Assembly: GCF_008831285.2 (NCBI RefSeq)
Contig: NC_045138.2
Location: forward strand, 41,781,115 to 41,845,114
Direction of reading: 5' to 3'
DNA length: 64,000 nucleotides
Origin: Nymphaea colorata
Lineage: Eukaryota > Streptophyta > Magnoliopsida > Nymphaeales > Nymphaeaceae
Below, one piece after another: positions 1-11,459 of the stretch. Under the pieces are notes generated by a model. The model saw only the letters and a program-made list of their open reading frames with translations, had not been told where the DNA came from and made no database searches. Every line of letters begins with the position of its first letter. Position 1 is the first letter of the stretch. The position numbers and the translations under genes are program-made.

Positions 1-3000
1 ACTATATTTCCTAATAAAAACTGAAAAAGGAAAAATTTTCATAAGAACTCAAGCAAACCCTAAAAGTATAAAAACTAAAAGAAAAAAGTGGATGGTTCAA
101 TTATTCAATAGATAAAAAAGAAGAAAAAGAAAAATAGGTTCACTTCTCTAGTGAACTTGTCGGTCTTGAACTTGGTTGGGTGCAGACAGTCTTAAATGCC
201 ACCATTTGCAGTTCAAACTGAGTGTCGTAAGAGGCAGAATGGCCCTACCACTTGCACCCACAAAAGTCAACTGAGGAGATGCACCATGCAGGCCAACCAG
301 TTATTCAATGTTCCTCGAAGCTAACCAGAGATTTTACAAAGTCCCCACGTTCCCAAAATCACACTTGCCAAAGCAGCAGAACTGTTGAAAAAGAAAAAAA
401 ATCAAATTTCAACCGTTGCTTTGAAAAAAAAAAACCTCAAAGGACATGGCTGTTCGGTCTCATCTTCCATAAATTCAACTGGGCAAGACTTTTCAGAACT
501 ATTATCTCCATTGACCCACCTTAATTCCCAAAATGAACTACACAGGATCTAGTTTTTGATGGTGAGAGCTTGGAGCATGTGTTTCTGATGAAGCGGGGAA
601 AAGGACATATCCTCTAACCCTCGATCAGGGTCTACGCTAACAAGAGAGAATCGAAATAGATGCAAAACATAACATAATTTACTGGATAAGGGAAAGAAAA
701 CACAAATATTTGTTAGGGTTTTCATTAACTCAATATTGATTACTAATGTGACTTAAACACCTTTATATGATCTAAAAACAAATTCCTCGTTCTGGATCCA
801 AACCAAACAACACAAGAAATAAAAACTCAATTTATGAGAATGGCATTTGCTCATGTGTCATTCTCCCTGCATTGGAAAAAAGTTATCTTCAACGAATCAA
901 ATCTCAGCTCCAAAGATATACTCGCGGAAGAATAATACTGGAATATGGTTGTCTAGGTCAATTTTTCTAGGTTTAGGTATTATTTTGGGTATGATATTAA
1001 ATTTTGGCAGTGGATTGGGTTTAGGTATGGGCATATCTTGTTTATGATGTGATAGACGGTTGAACTTAGTTTTTGCAACTAGAATCGGTTTTAGGTTTTT
1101 ATTTAAGTAAAGAAAAATATGATTGTATTTGGGGAGAACAAAAATAGGGCTAGGTTTAAGGTAAATGCCTCGGTTGGAACCAGATATTGGGCTCAAAAAA
1201 TTGGCTTCAAATGGGATTTGACCAGTTAAGGGACCGACCAGTTGCATATCAGCCAAGCCGATCTACACCCAGCTTCAGCTGACTGGGTCAATGCGCTGGG
1301 TTTCTAGCTAGGGTCCAGGACAATCTACATTAAGTCATCACCCTTGGCGTTCCTCCCAATCAGCCACAAATGTGGTGGTCACCATGGTGGAAACCTTTTC
1401 TTGTCTTCCACAAACATGCATTTGTGGGTTTGGTAATGTTCTTTCAATGCTGCATTGATTCCTTCCACCGGCGAACGACTATTGCTTTTCTTTGGCAACA
1501 TTCATGTTTTCTTGCATTTGAATGAACATTATTCTCATTTGTTCTTGCATTGGGAGTGAGCTTTATTCTCATTTGTTCTTGCATTGGGATGACCGAATTC
1601 TTCCTCAAAATAAGCAATCTGATCTCCAATACTTTTCTACTACGAGGCAAATCTCTTCTTCAGAATAACATGGGAGAATTGATCCAAAGACTATATTCTT
1701 AAATCCCAAAATCGATGGACAAAAGTTCTTGGATGAAATTTCACATACAAAAGTCTGTGGATAAAAATGTGGCCATTGTGCGTGATGACCATTACCTCAA
1801 ATATGAAGTGTAGCTGCAACTACGTAATTGTACTTACTAGTAAATTGAAATAGATCCATTCTTATTGTGAAGCTAGTTGTATACACCATTCTTGTGTATG
1901 AAATTTCCTGCACCATTTTAATAATGACAGAGAATGCCCGTGATTAATACAAAAAGAAACTTTTTGTAGGAATAAAAAGGGAACCGCAAAAAGAAAATTT
2001 GGGGATTTGATAAAGGTAAAAATTGTCAATCCATGTATATATATTGTTATGACCAATATACCCCTATAAGTAGTAAAAAAGTGTTTTTGTTTGTTGTCAC
2101 TCATAGCATTGTTTCATAAATATTTTTATTATCTCATAAATATTTAACTATCTCATTAGCCACTTGTCTCAAACATTAAGTTGGAAGCCAAATCAGCACC
2201 AATGTTGGTCGAAGGCGAATCGGTGGGTGCACTCAATAGACACTCATCCCCCAAGGTGGATGGCGGGAATGATGCAAGAAGATCATACACGAAGGTGTTG
2301 TTATCCAAAAATACCCTCAGTGTGGCAAAATGGCTTCTGAAAAGAGAATGCCCTGAGGTGGATGGCAGGAATGATGCTAGAAGCCCATACATGAAAAAGG
2401 GAAAATGAAGTTTATCGGTCGGTCGTGGAGAATAGGCTTTTCCATAATGCTTTGAACGTTTGCAGCAGTAGAGGGAGTTGTCAGTCATAGGCAGTGGTTA
2501 TCATCCTCGTTGGAGCGGTTCTGGTCATCAGTCAGCATCGATCGGAGCCACCTTCGGGACGTATGTTGGAATGAGCAGAGGCTTCTACCAAGTTCTCTTC
2601 TTCCAGATGGAGTTCTTGTTCGCAAGGTGCAATTATCGTCATCGTCAGTGGAAGTTATTGTGATCGGCCAAAGAGTATCAGTCGGAGCAAGCGTAGGGAT
2701 GATTGTTGCATTCATTCTCCTCGTCGGTGATAGATATAGTCTATTATTTTTAGTTTGGTCTCATACTTTCGTTAGTTCATACGTTGTACAAGAGAAACAA
2801 CAGGAGGTGAGATAATGAAAATGACAACTTCTGTATGTATTGCCAAAGCGACACAGAAGGTGATGAGATAACGAAATAACAACATTATCTCATATCCTTA
2901 TGTTTCTCATATGTAGTATATACATGTGTTGTTTATTATGTCCATTCTTTTATCTCTAGCTCTATATTGCATTGTTATTCATTATCTTACATCTATTTTT
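1..3000. other. Non-coding, no gene recognised
   Basis: I see no protein family in any frame; the open frames are short and of low complexity. Visible structure is minor. There are degenerate GT-rich runs of a 'ggtttaggtatt' type at about 960-1170. A 27-bp segment is duplicated in tandem at 1529-1555 and 1563-1589. A roughly 45-bp duplication centred on 'aggtggatggc' lies at 2258-2300 and 2355-2396. Around 2105-2160 and 2815-2920 there are copies of a 'ttatctcat' or 'gagataacgaaataac' motif that recurs at 11.5-12.1 kb and 14.2-14.6 kb. This may be the outer part of the Mutator-like element proposed for 3-14.6 kb. Confidence 0.5.
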
Positions 3001-3024
3001 TTTCTTCTTGTAGATCAATGATGT

Positions 3025-3660
3025 CTACTTCAATATATACATAAGAATATGACACCAAACGTCTATTATGGGACGTCAAATGGGGTGAAGTCGACCTATA
3101 TGTTAGACCAAATCTAAAGAACTTGGAAAGATATAGAATGATAAGTGCGTACGATGTTTTGGTAGAACAAAAAACGGATGCGACACCTGAAGATGAAGCT
3201 GCCATTACAGCAAAACATATGTGACCTAAGGTGGAGCAGGTCGTGGAGAATGAGAAGGAAGGTGTAAAAGAAAATGAGGTGAAGAGGTGACGAAAATGAA
3301 TGGATAGGCCGTGGAGTTGGAGAATGCATGGGAGAATGAAGGAGGAAGTGGCAGAAACAAATGGACAGGCCATGGAGACGGAGAATGCAAGGGAGAAGGA
3401 ATTTGAGTAGGAGGAGATGGCAAAATGAAAGGACAAGCCGTGGAGATGAAGAATGCAAGAAATTTGAGCAAAAAAGAGGTGGTGGAAGCAAAGGCCCAAA
3501 CCGATGAGACGATAGGGGAGATGAAATTTGAGCAAGAGTTGGTGGTGGAAGGGGAGCGACTCCTGGAGGCAGAGAATGAAGTGGAGGAGGATAATGAGGA
3601 GGGGAATCCATTGTTGGATGAAGTAGAGGGATTAGTGTTATGTACATACACTAAAAATTA
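3025..3660 (+). pseudogene. Glu/Lys-rich repeat ORF relic upstream of the PMD relic
   Basis: A decayed plus-strand frame reads from about 3070 ('YVRPNLKNLERY...') through 'PEDEAAITAKHM' and then stops. It is followed by charged sequence rich in Glu and Lys ending at the stop near 3659. The charged part is built on a degenerate repeat of about 60 bp whose core 'gccgtggag.tggagaatgcaag' recurs near 3240, 3308, 3367 and 3435. I do not recognise a domain here. Because it lies just upstream of and on the same strand as the plant mobile domain relic, it may be the N-terminal part of that gene, or a separate ORF of the same element. The long minus-strand open frames over this interval are Ser/Pro/Leu-rich shadows of the purine-rich plus strand. 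Function unknown. Confidence 0.4.
3230..3530 (+). repeat. Degenerate ~60-bp purine-rich minisatellite
   Basis: Three to four imperfect units share the core 'gccgtggagatggagaatg' at about 3240, 3308, 3367 and 3435, with spacings of about 59-68 bp. The repeat lies inside the Glu-rich ORF relic and encodes charged 'QAMETENAREKEFE'-like units. Confidence 0.6.
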
Positions 3661-3699
3661 AAGGTTCTTGGCAAAGGAGAAAACTTGATTCCAATTTAG

Positions 3700-5400
3700 A
3701 GGTGGTAGAGATAGTTGGGAAGAAAAAGAGGTGATTGTATGACATCGATATAAGTAATCTATGACATTGATTCAAGTATTTGTAATTAAAGTTTTTATGC
3801 GGGATAATGTCTTTGACACTAGTATTTCTGTTGTCGAAATACAGGCATTGCCAATGGCATTTGGTCGTTGATTGGTATGAAGTTATGTTGGACTTCCAAA
3901 AGTAGAGATTGGTGAACATTCTGAGGACTGCTCTCCTATGGTACAATGAAACTCCAATGGGGGCCCTTGTATGTCCTGGCAAAGAAGTGGAGTTCTTGGA
4001 CAAACACATTTGTGTTTGATTGATTCAAAATAATGATCACCCTAAAAGACGTTGCTAGGTTGTTTTATATTTGAACTTATGGAAACCTATACTTGGGATG
4101 TCTAGGTATAGCTTGATAGGGAAGAGCAATGACCTTCTAGGGTTGACGGATTTGGAGTTCAAGAGAGTTGTGGCCTTTTGGGGTTTGGGGGGGGGGGGGG
4201 GGGAGAGTGTAGGTCATTAATTGTTTCAAAGCTACAAAATAAATGGCAGCATGCAAAGCATGATGCACCTTCTCAAGAAGCAAACCAAGCATTGAGGTCC
4301 TATCTTGTTTATTTATTCGACATGTATCTATTTAGTGATAATTCAGGCTCAATAATAAGCTGGCGGTACATCTAATTTTGGAAAATATGTACCAGATTCA
4401 TCGCTAAGCATGGGGGGTAGCTGTGCTAGTGCATTTGTACAGCCAGCTGAAACGATTTAAAGATGGGGTTGCATCCTTGAGAAGAGGTTGATTCTATAGG
4501 TATAGATATTAGCTTCATCATGTAAATTTATATGTAAAAAATATTATCTATCATCTTGTAATATCAGTATCTGTATTTTATCTCTAGTTCTGAAGGTAGG
4601 AGTACATACCTTCTATTAGGCCCATTGTGGAACATTCATTTCCAAATGCTATTCCATTACATGAGCAGTGGAGAGGTATTAGTCGTAGAGATTACAACGA
4701 TATAGAGTCATCTAGGTCGATAATATCAAATCTTCATATGGGTTAGGTATGTATAGCAAACAGTGTTTCATACTTTGCTCAATAAAGACGTGGAAATACT
4801 TGTGTATTAATGATTATTCCATGTTTATGTGTAAGTGCTGTTTAGACCATACATTGGTGGCACTAGTTAAGATTGGATTGTCGTGAAAGCTTTTGAGCTG
4901 TCATGCAAAAACATGTGATTGTTCTACCTAAATAAAGTAGAAACACGGCACAGAAGCCAAGTCCTTTTGCATCATGGTGTTAGATAGTCGATTTAGCAGC
5001 CATCCCAACCCTACAAGTGATTAACGAACAAAAGTGCTTTTAGGGCTGGAGTTGACTCGCAACTGTTTTTTTAGAAAGAGCTCCATAACTGGCATCATGG
5101 TGGTGAAATGGATGTTGTTTACGACAGCAAGGGGTTTGCACCAGAGTACCACGAGCAGTATTGGGATGTAGTGCACTATCAGGTACCTGAAATCTGTTTA
5201 GATGTGCCCCATCTTGGATCGCCATCCACAACATCATCATCATCATCATCTCGAGTAAAGGATGCTGCTCAAAGGAACCAGGATCATATGGTAGGGAGAA
5301 TTGAAGCAAAAATGGCAACACCATGTGGAGACTACAGCCCAGCATCCAAACCTACCCGTGGAAGAGAGATTTGTGACAACAATAAACTCATTGATTGATC
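3700..5400 (+). pseudogene. Plant mobile domain (PMD, aminotransferase-like PF10536) relic
   Basis: PMD proteins (MAIN/MAIL1 family and transposon-borne relatives) are plant-specific; many copies are carried by Mutator-like or Ty3/gypsy elements. Landmarks occur here in the expected order with intervening stops and frameshifts. 'MITLKDVARLF' is at about 4030-4065. 'NQALRSYLVYLFDMYLFSDN' is at about 4285-4340, followed by 'SGSIISWRYI'. An 'AWGVAVLVHLYSQLKRFKDG' segment after an in-frame stop is at about 4408-4470. 'PNAIPLHEQWRGISRRDYND' is at about 4640-4700. 'AFELSCKNM' and 'FYLNKVE' lie at about 4890-4945, and a last open stretch runs 5108-5397. A 17-G run at 4187-4203 adds to the damage. 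It is on the same strand as the Ulp1 relic at 10.8-11.35 kb, and the two may once have been parts of one transposon gene. The family call is solid; the exact ends and exon structure are not. Confidence 0.75.
4187..4203 (+). repeat. Poly-G run of 17
   Basis: An uninterrupted run of 17 G residues lies inside the PMD relic, preceded by a shorter 'ggggttt' run. It is a likely site of sequencing or replication slippage and of frame loss. Confidence 0.9.
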
Positions 5401-5559
5401 ATGTTGCTGATTTGACTCAAAAATTTGATGATTTGAATTATAATTTGTCACGTTATAAACTAGATGATCAAGAATAATCCTATTTTTTAATAACTACAAA
5501 CTATATTCTTTTGTTTATAAGAATGAATGATGGGAAGTTAGTTTTATTGTTGACTTTTG

Positions 5560-7255
5560 TTTATATTTCAGCCTATCATAAAACCATTCCTACCATCAAA
5601 CCTCCTTGTAAGTGCATTTATTTGTCATTCTATCATAAAACCAGTCCATACAATTGTCGCATACTCTTTCTTATGTGCCGAGGGAGCTGGAGCTGTGTCG
5701 GAGATACAAAGGGAGTGCACCGGTCGGGAACTGGGTTGATCTCTTCTATGGCGAAGCATCCGATTGTGTGAGTGTTTATTACGTTCTTGTACACATAATT
5801 ATATTTGACTATATCATAAAACGAACCCTACAGTTGCGTTATCACATGATTTTTTGTCTAATTACCTATTGCCTCCCTATAAACACATTATTTCATTCTC
5901 TCATACAACAATCATACCATTTATTATCGCATTTTGTTTTGTTAGAGTGTTTATTGCCTCTTAGTAAACACATTTTAATTGTAAAACCAGTCCATACAAT
6001 GGCGTTGTCGCATCTTGTTTTGTTTGAGTGGTTATCGCCTCCTTGTAAGTGTGTTTATTTTTCATTTTATCATAAAACCAGTTCATGTCATTGTCGTATT
6101 AATTTTGTTTGAGTGCTGATCGTGTCCTTGTGAACACAATTTTATTTCAGTGTGCCATAAAAACCAATCATAATGTTGCGTTATTACACTATTTTTGGTT
6201 AATTACCTTTTGTCTCTATGTAAACACGTTGTTATTTCATTCTCTAGTACAACAATCTTGTCATTTATTATAATATTTTGTTTTGTCCGAGTGCTTATCG
6301 CATCTTACTAAATACCTTCTTATCGTAAAATCAGTCCATACAATGGCATTGTCACATTATGTTTTGTTTGAGTGCTTATCGCCTCCCTGTAAGCGCGTTT
6401 ATTTTTCAGTATATAGTAAAACCAGTCCATACAATGTATTACCACATTAATTTTGTCTATGTGTTTATCGCCTCCTTGTAAGTGTGTTTCTCTGTCATCT
6501 TATCATAAAATCAATCCATACAATGTCATTGTCACATTAATTTTGTTTGAATGCTTATCGCATCCTTATAAACACAATTTTATTTCAATCTATCGTCAAA
6601 CCAATCCTAATGTTGTAATATCACACGATTTTTTGTCTGATTACCTATCGCCTCCTTGTAAACGTGTTGTTAGTTAATTGTCTCTCGTACAACAATCCTG
6701 CCACTGATTGTCGCATTTTTTTTGTTAGAGTGCTTATCACCTCTTAGTAAATACCTTTTTATTGTAAAACCAGTCCATACAATGGCGTTGTCACATTATA
6801 TTTTATCTGAGTGCTTATCACTTCCTTGCAAGCGCATTTATTTTTCATTTTATCATAAAACAAGTCCACACAATTTCATTGGCATATTAATTTTGTCAAA
6901 ATGCTTATCGCGTTCTTGTAAACATGATTTCATTTCATTCTACCATAAAATCAATCCTAACATTGCGTTATCGCACAACTTTTTGTCTGATTATCTATCA
7001 CCTCTATGTAAATGCATTGTTATTTTATTGTCCTGTACAACAATCCTGCCATTTATTGTCATATTTTATTTTGTCTGAGTGCTTATCACCTCTTAGTAAA
7101 TGCCCCTTTTTATGTAAAACCAGTCCATACAATGGCGTTCTCGCATTGTTTTTTGTCTGAGTGCTTATTGCCTCCTTCTAAGCACGTTTATTTGTCATTT
7201 TATCAAAAAATCAGTCCATACAATGTCCTTATAGATGCCTTTTTATCGTAAACAT
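5560..7255. repeat. Minisatellite with ~87-bp units and ~350-bp higher-order period
   Basis: Imperfect units of about 85-90 bp alternate between forms containing 'ccagtccatacaatgg', 'gagtgcttatcgcctcc', 'gtaaacgcgttgttatttc' and 'acaacaatcctgccattta'. The first phrase recurs at about 5642, 5987, 6332, 6421, 6513, 6769, 7119 and 7213. Copies most alike ('ccatacaatggcgttg...') recur near 5987, 6332, 6769 and 7119, giving spacings of about 345, 437 and 350 bp, that is four or five subunits. Open frames across it are repeat artefacts. Related but more diverged units occur at 11.46-12.07 kb and 14.22-14.6 kb. Confidence 0.8.
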
Positions 7256-8480
7256 CTCTGATTCTACATTGTTTATGTAAATGGTTTTGTTTTCTTCTTC
7301 TTCATCTGGTTTGGTCTTCTTAGTGCGGCTTGTGTAGTAATGTACTCCACCAATTCGTCACGTAGCTATTTCGAGATGTGGTATACTATCCTATAAAAAA
7401 GCAGATTCGCTGACATTATAAATTGCTTATGTGTATTTGATAATGAAAACACCGCAATCATGGTAGTTGTTTTGGCAAGGAGCTTCCTTCCTATGGAAAA
7501 AGCGCCATTAAATCATGTTGATTCCACATTGACTCTGTAAGAATTCTTTCACGAAACATAAATCATGCAGTACTGGTCAGTGCATTTGCATTGAAATATA
7601 GTATAAGCAAGCTTTGTTCTACATGTCGAGAACATATCATACCTAATGATAGCACTCTTCCCGCAAGGTGGAAGCAGAACCACTTCAAACAAGTTTAGCA
7701 AAGGATTAGAAAGCATACTTTTAGCATGCAGGAAACCACAACCGAATGGCTTCTAGAGGACTGCACTCTGTAAAGCATGATAGAAGAAAATAAAAAATGT
7801 TCCAGTAACAAGCAAGCTATAAATGTATTTCAAAACACTAAACTACTATCATAACAGGACTGAGAATACAACGCTTTTCATTCGCAACTCTTCATTGTAT
7901 TAACTCCATTGCATCGTGCAAAACCTGTGACAAGAAGACAAACTATATAAATGATCCACCTACCATATTACCTAACAGTAGTGTTAATGAAATAGTACTT
8001 GTGATATTCATAATCCATTCCTTTGGGCTGAGCTCATAGACAATTCACTCTAAATCATCACTAAACAAATTTTGTTTCACCTTCTTCATTGCCATCACCT
8101 TATCAAACGAAGCATTACCGACTGTCTCTCTTGTATTTATGAATATAGTCTAAATTGTTTCTACTATGCCACATTTAATGCACCTGCATGCAATAGCACA
8201 TATCCCAGTGGTACGTTGCTACTTTTTGTGCTACTGATAAACACACAATAGTGCAAAAGAATGTTGCTCGAACATTGTTCATCATGTGTTATCGACTGCA
8301 TTAATTGAATGTAGTTGCAACAATGAACAACTTCATAAAATGCAGTCGAATGGGTGTTAAACAACACGCAATAGTACATATCGCAATGGTTCTTCTCCTT
8401 TTTGTGCTATTGATGAACATGCGATAGTGCACCCTCTTAGATAAGCAATTGGTACAATCAAAAGAGTGTGACATAAGTGA
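7256..8480. other. Non-coding, one internal direct repeat
   Basis: No protein family is recognised. A direct repeat of about 65 bp, with units beginning 'gcaatagcacatatc' and ending 'atagtgca', lies at about 8190-8255 and 8368-8432 (spacing about 178 bp). The rest shows nothing I can name. Confidence 0.5.
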
Positions 8481-8489
8481 CCAGTACTA

Positions 8490-9419
8490 TAATGTATATA
8501 TATGTAAGAATAATGTTATATATATATATATGTAAGAATAATGCTATCTAAGCTCTAATGTATCCATGTGGATGTCATTGATATAGTACAACGTAAGTAT
8601 CATTATCTCTTATCGAATGTGCACATATGGTTACTATGTAGATCTATATGTATGGGCAATATTATTGCCTCTCAAATGTGAACATATGCTTGCTATGGAT
8701 ATACATGTCCATTTGGCTATCATGTATCGATACATAAGAATAAGATTATCTAAGCTCTAATATATCCATATGGTTGTCATTGACATAGTGTAACATAAGC
8801 ACCATTATCTCTGATCGAATGTGCACATATGGTTGCCATGTAGATATATGTGTATGCGCAGTATTATCACTGCTCAAATGTGAACATATGCTTGTTATAG
8901 ATATACATGTTCATTTGGTTGTCATCTATCGATACGTAAGAATTATGTTATCTAAGCTCTAATGTATCCATATAGTTGTCAAGGATATGGTGTAACATAT
9001 GCACCGTTATCTCTGATCGAATGTACACATATGGTTATCATGTAGTATTATCGCTACTCAAATGTGACATATGCTTGCTATAGGTATGCATGTCCATTTA
9101 GTTGTCATGCATTGATACATAAGAATTATGTTGCCTAAGCTCTAATGTATCCATATGGTTGTCAATAATATAGTGTAACATAAGCACCATTATCTCTAAT
9201 CGAATATGCACATATGGTTATCATGTAGATATATATGTACGAGTAGTATCGCCGCTGCTCAAACATGAACATATGCTTGCTATAGATGTACATATCCATT
9301 TGGTTGTCATGCATTGATACGTAAGAATTATGTTATCTAAGCTCTAATGTATCCATATGGTTGTCAATGATATGATGTAACATAAGCATTGTTATTGCTC
9401 ATCGAATATGCACACATGG

Positions 9420-9468
<49 letters not shown>

Positions 9469-9801
9469 GTTCATTTGGTGGTCATGTATCAAAACATAAG
9501 AATTATATTATCTAAACTCTAATGTATCCATATGGTTGTCAATGATATGGTGTAACATACGCACTGCTATCTCTTATTGAATATGCACATACGGCTATCA
9601 TGTAGATATATATGTATGAGCAGTATCATTGCTGCTCAAACATGAACATATGCTTGCCATAGATATACATGTCCATTTGGTTGTCTTGTATTGATACGTA
9701 AGAATTACGTTATCTAAGCTCTAATGTGAACATATGGTTGTCAATGACATGGTGTAAGATGAGTACTGTTATCTCTGATTGAATGTGCACATATGGTTAC
9801 C

Positions 9802-9845
<44 letters not shown>

Positions 9846-9955
9846 GTGTGTGTATATATATATATAGTAACCATATGTGCACATTCAATCAGAGATAACA
9901 GTACACATCTTAATGAGTACTGTTATCTCTGATTGAATGTGCACATATGGTTACC

Positions 9956-9960
<5 letters not shown>
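8490..9960. repeat. Tandem array, ~202-bp unit, about seven copies
   Basis: The landmark 'taagctctaatgtatcc' recurs at about 8549, 8751, 8953, 9136, 9338, 9513 and 9715. Spacings are 202, 202, 183, 202, 175 and 202 bp, so two units carry deletions. Each full unit has the same order of phrases: 'ggttgtcaatgatatgg', 'gtaacataagcacc', 'gaatgtgcacatatggtta', 'cagtattatcgctgctcaaa', 'catatgcttgctatagat' and 'cgatacgtaagaatta'. TA-dinucleotide runs have expanded inside units at 9421-9465 and 9803-9865 and at the end at 9958-10000. No protein coding is evident. It may be a local satellite or the internal array of a transposon. Confidence 0.9.
9763..9954. repeat. Perfect 38-bp inverted repeat plus direct third copy around (TA)n
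   Basis: The segment 9763-9800 is repeated as an exact reverse complement at 9867-9904 and again in direct orientation at 9917-9954. The first two arms enclose a 66-bp TA-rich spacer that can itself fold, so the whole could form a long cruciform or hairpin. The 38-bp unit is the 'ctctgattgaatgtgcacat' part of the 202-bp tandem repeat. Confidence 0.95.
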
Positions 9961-10004
<44 letters not shown>

Positions 10005-10019
10005 TAGTATTATCGCTTT

Positions 10020-10800
10020 ATAGACCTACACCTACACCTACACAATGCTATATAATCATGTGGCGATGAGAATGAGAACAAGGTGGTTTACAAAAATTTT
10101 GAAAATAAATGGATGTTTCTCATAAAGGTGGTATCCCAAAGAACATGCGATCTAATGTACAAAATAGGTGGGAACGATCTTTTCAGTGTGGCTTCCCATA
10201 ATAAAAGAGGTGGTTTCAAATAGATTAGGGCAGGAAGGAAGATTGTCTCAATCAAGAATGAAAGAGAGACTCCATGACTAGGGAGAAAAAGACCATCGAT
10301 GCCAAAAATTTGCCTGGCTTTACAATAACGAGGACATGTTCTGCTAGAAAACCAACTGACAAGTCCAGTAAACCAGCCAGTGATGCAGTGAACTAGTTGC
10401 CGAATCCGGCAAAACAGCCTGCGACTCCAGAAAATAGGCTGCGATTTCAATGATGACATGTTCGGCCAAAAAACCAGTTGGCAAGTCCAGCAAATCAGCT
10501 AGCCACTCCAACAAACCAGTAGGTGACTCCAGTGAATTGGCTGGCATTTCAACCAGGACGTGTTCCAGATGACTTGGGGACAATCTACTTTAACTTTACA
10601 TGGAAGACTTCCTCATTCACATTTAAGTAAACAATATTAGTTTGAATTATTTTGTTGACCTTTTAAAGTGTAGGCGTCAGAATCTAGGCCTTGGAACGTA
10701 TCCTATAAGGGCAGATTTCATGTTATGTATCCTTTATCTTGGTAAATTCCATTGCATAACCTTCAAATTGCAAAAAAGATTGATCATACTAACAGATGTA
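10020..10800. other. Non-coding, short degenerate repeat at 10330-10560
   Basis: No gene is recognised. At 10330-10560 phrases of the type 'aaaccagttggcaagtccag', 'caaatcagctagccactcc' and 'aaaccagtaggtgactccag' form an imperfect array. A block of about 115 bp appears twice, each copy beginning near 'gacatgttc(t/g)gc', at about 10333 and 10455. The minus-strand frames here are products of the repeat. Confidence 0.5.
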
Positions 10801-10809
10801 TAATAGCTT

Positions 10810-11360
10810 GCAATGTCGTATCATTTGACAGATGATACTACGGCCTTGATGACAAATGCCATAGAAAATGTTTCAGGAATTAAGGCACAGACCATTGCTG
10901 AAGTTGAAAAGGTTGTTCACCTTTATGTAATTTCCTAACTTTCTTGCTCTTGTTTTCCCTACTCTTATTGCTCTCTAACGCCCAAATGTTTTAGGATTTC
11001 TATTTCTTTATTTGTGGGTGGAAAGGCACATTGGGTGTTGTACGTCCTCCACAGTGTGAAAAAAAGAAGTGTGGATATATGATACATGCATAGTCTATGA
11101 CGACTACCAAATTGCAGAAGACCTCTACAAACTAGTACCAAATTTAACCTTAATTGTTATTAAGATAACTTCTATTTCTTATTTAAGAAGTTTTGGTTCT
11201 TTTGTAGAAATATTTCTTCAGACATGTCCTCGACATCAAAATGGTGGATTACTACAAACTTTTACTAGTAAAATGTCCACGGCAAAGAAACAACTTTGAC
11301 TATGGTGTGTTTGTGATGAAATATATGCAAGAGATAATGTCTGGAAGATAACCTAGCTTC
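10810..11360 (+). pseudogene. Ulp1/SENP-like C48 cysteine protease relic, catalytic Cys replaced
   Basis: Ulp1-type proteases cleave SUMO-like modifiers with a His-Asp-Cys triad. Mutator-like elements of the Kaonashi type are known to carry such a gene. The His block 'AHWVLYVLHSVKKRSV' is at about 11026-11073 (His codon at 11029). A one-base frameshift near the poly-A run follows. The Asp block 'WIYDTCIVYDDYQIAEDLYK' starts at about 11072. After a possible intron (about 11150-11235, ending 'ttttgtag') comes 'MVDYYKLLLVKCPRQRNN' from 11241. The usual 'DCG' is 'DYG' here (Tyr codon 11301-11303), followed by 'VFVMKYMQEIMSG' and a stop at 11349-11351. An upstream open stretch ('DDTTALMTNAIENVSGIKA', about 10830-10910) may be an earlier exon. 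The frameshift and Cys-to-Tyr change make it inactive. The family call is strong from the motif order. Confidence 0.8.
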
Positions 11361-11459
11361 ATCCAATCTGATGTTACCAATAGCATTAGAATGTCATATG
11401 GAAACTTGCTTGAAATAAGTAGACAAGCTGAAATTTGAATAATATCATCTTCTTTGTAA

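Noticed and set aside
2993-3651. Three overlapping minus-strand frames of 141-180 codons
   Set aside because: Ser/Pro/Leu-rich complements of the purine-rich repeat; the plus strand has the coding-like relic.
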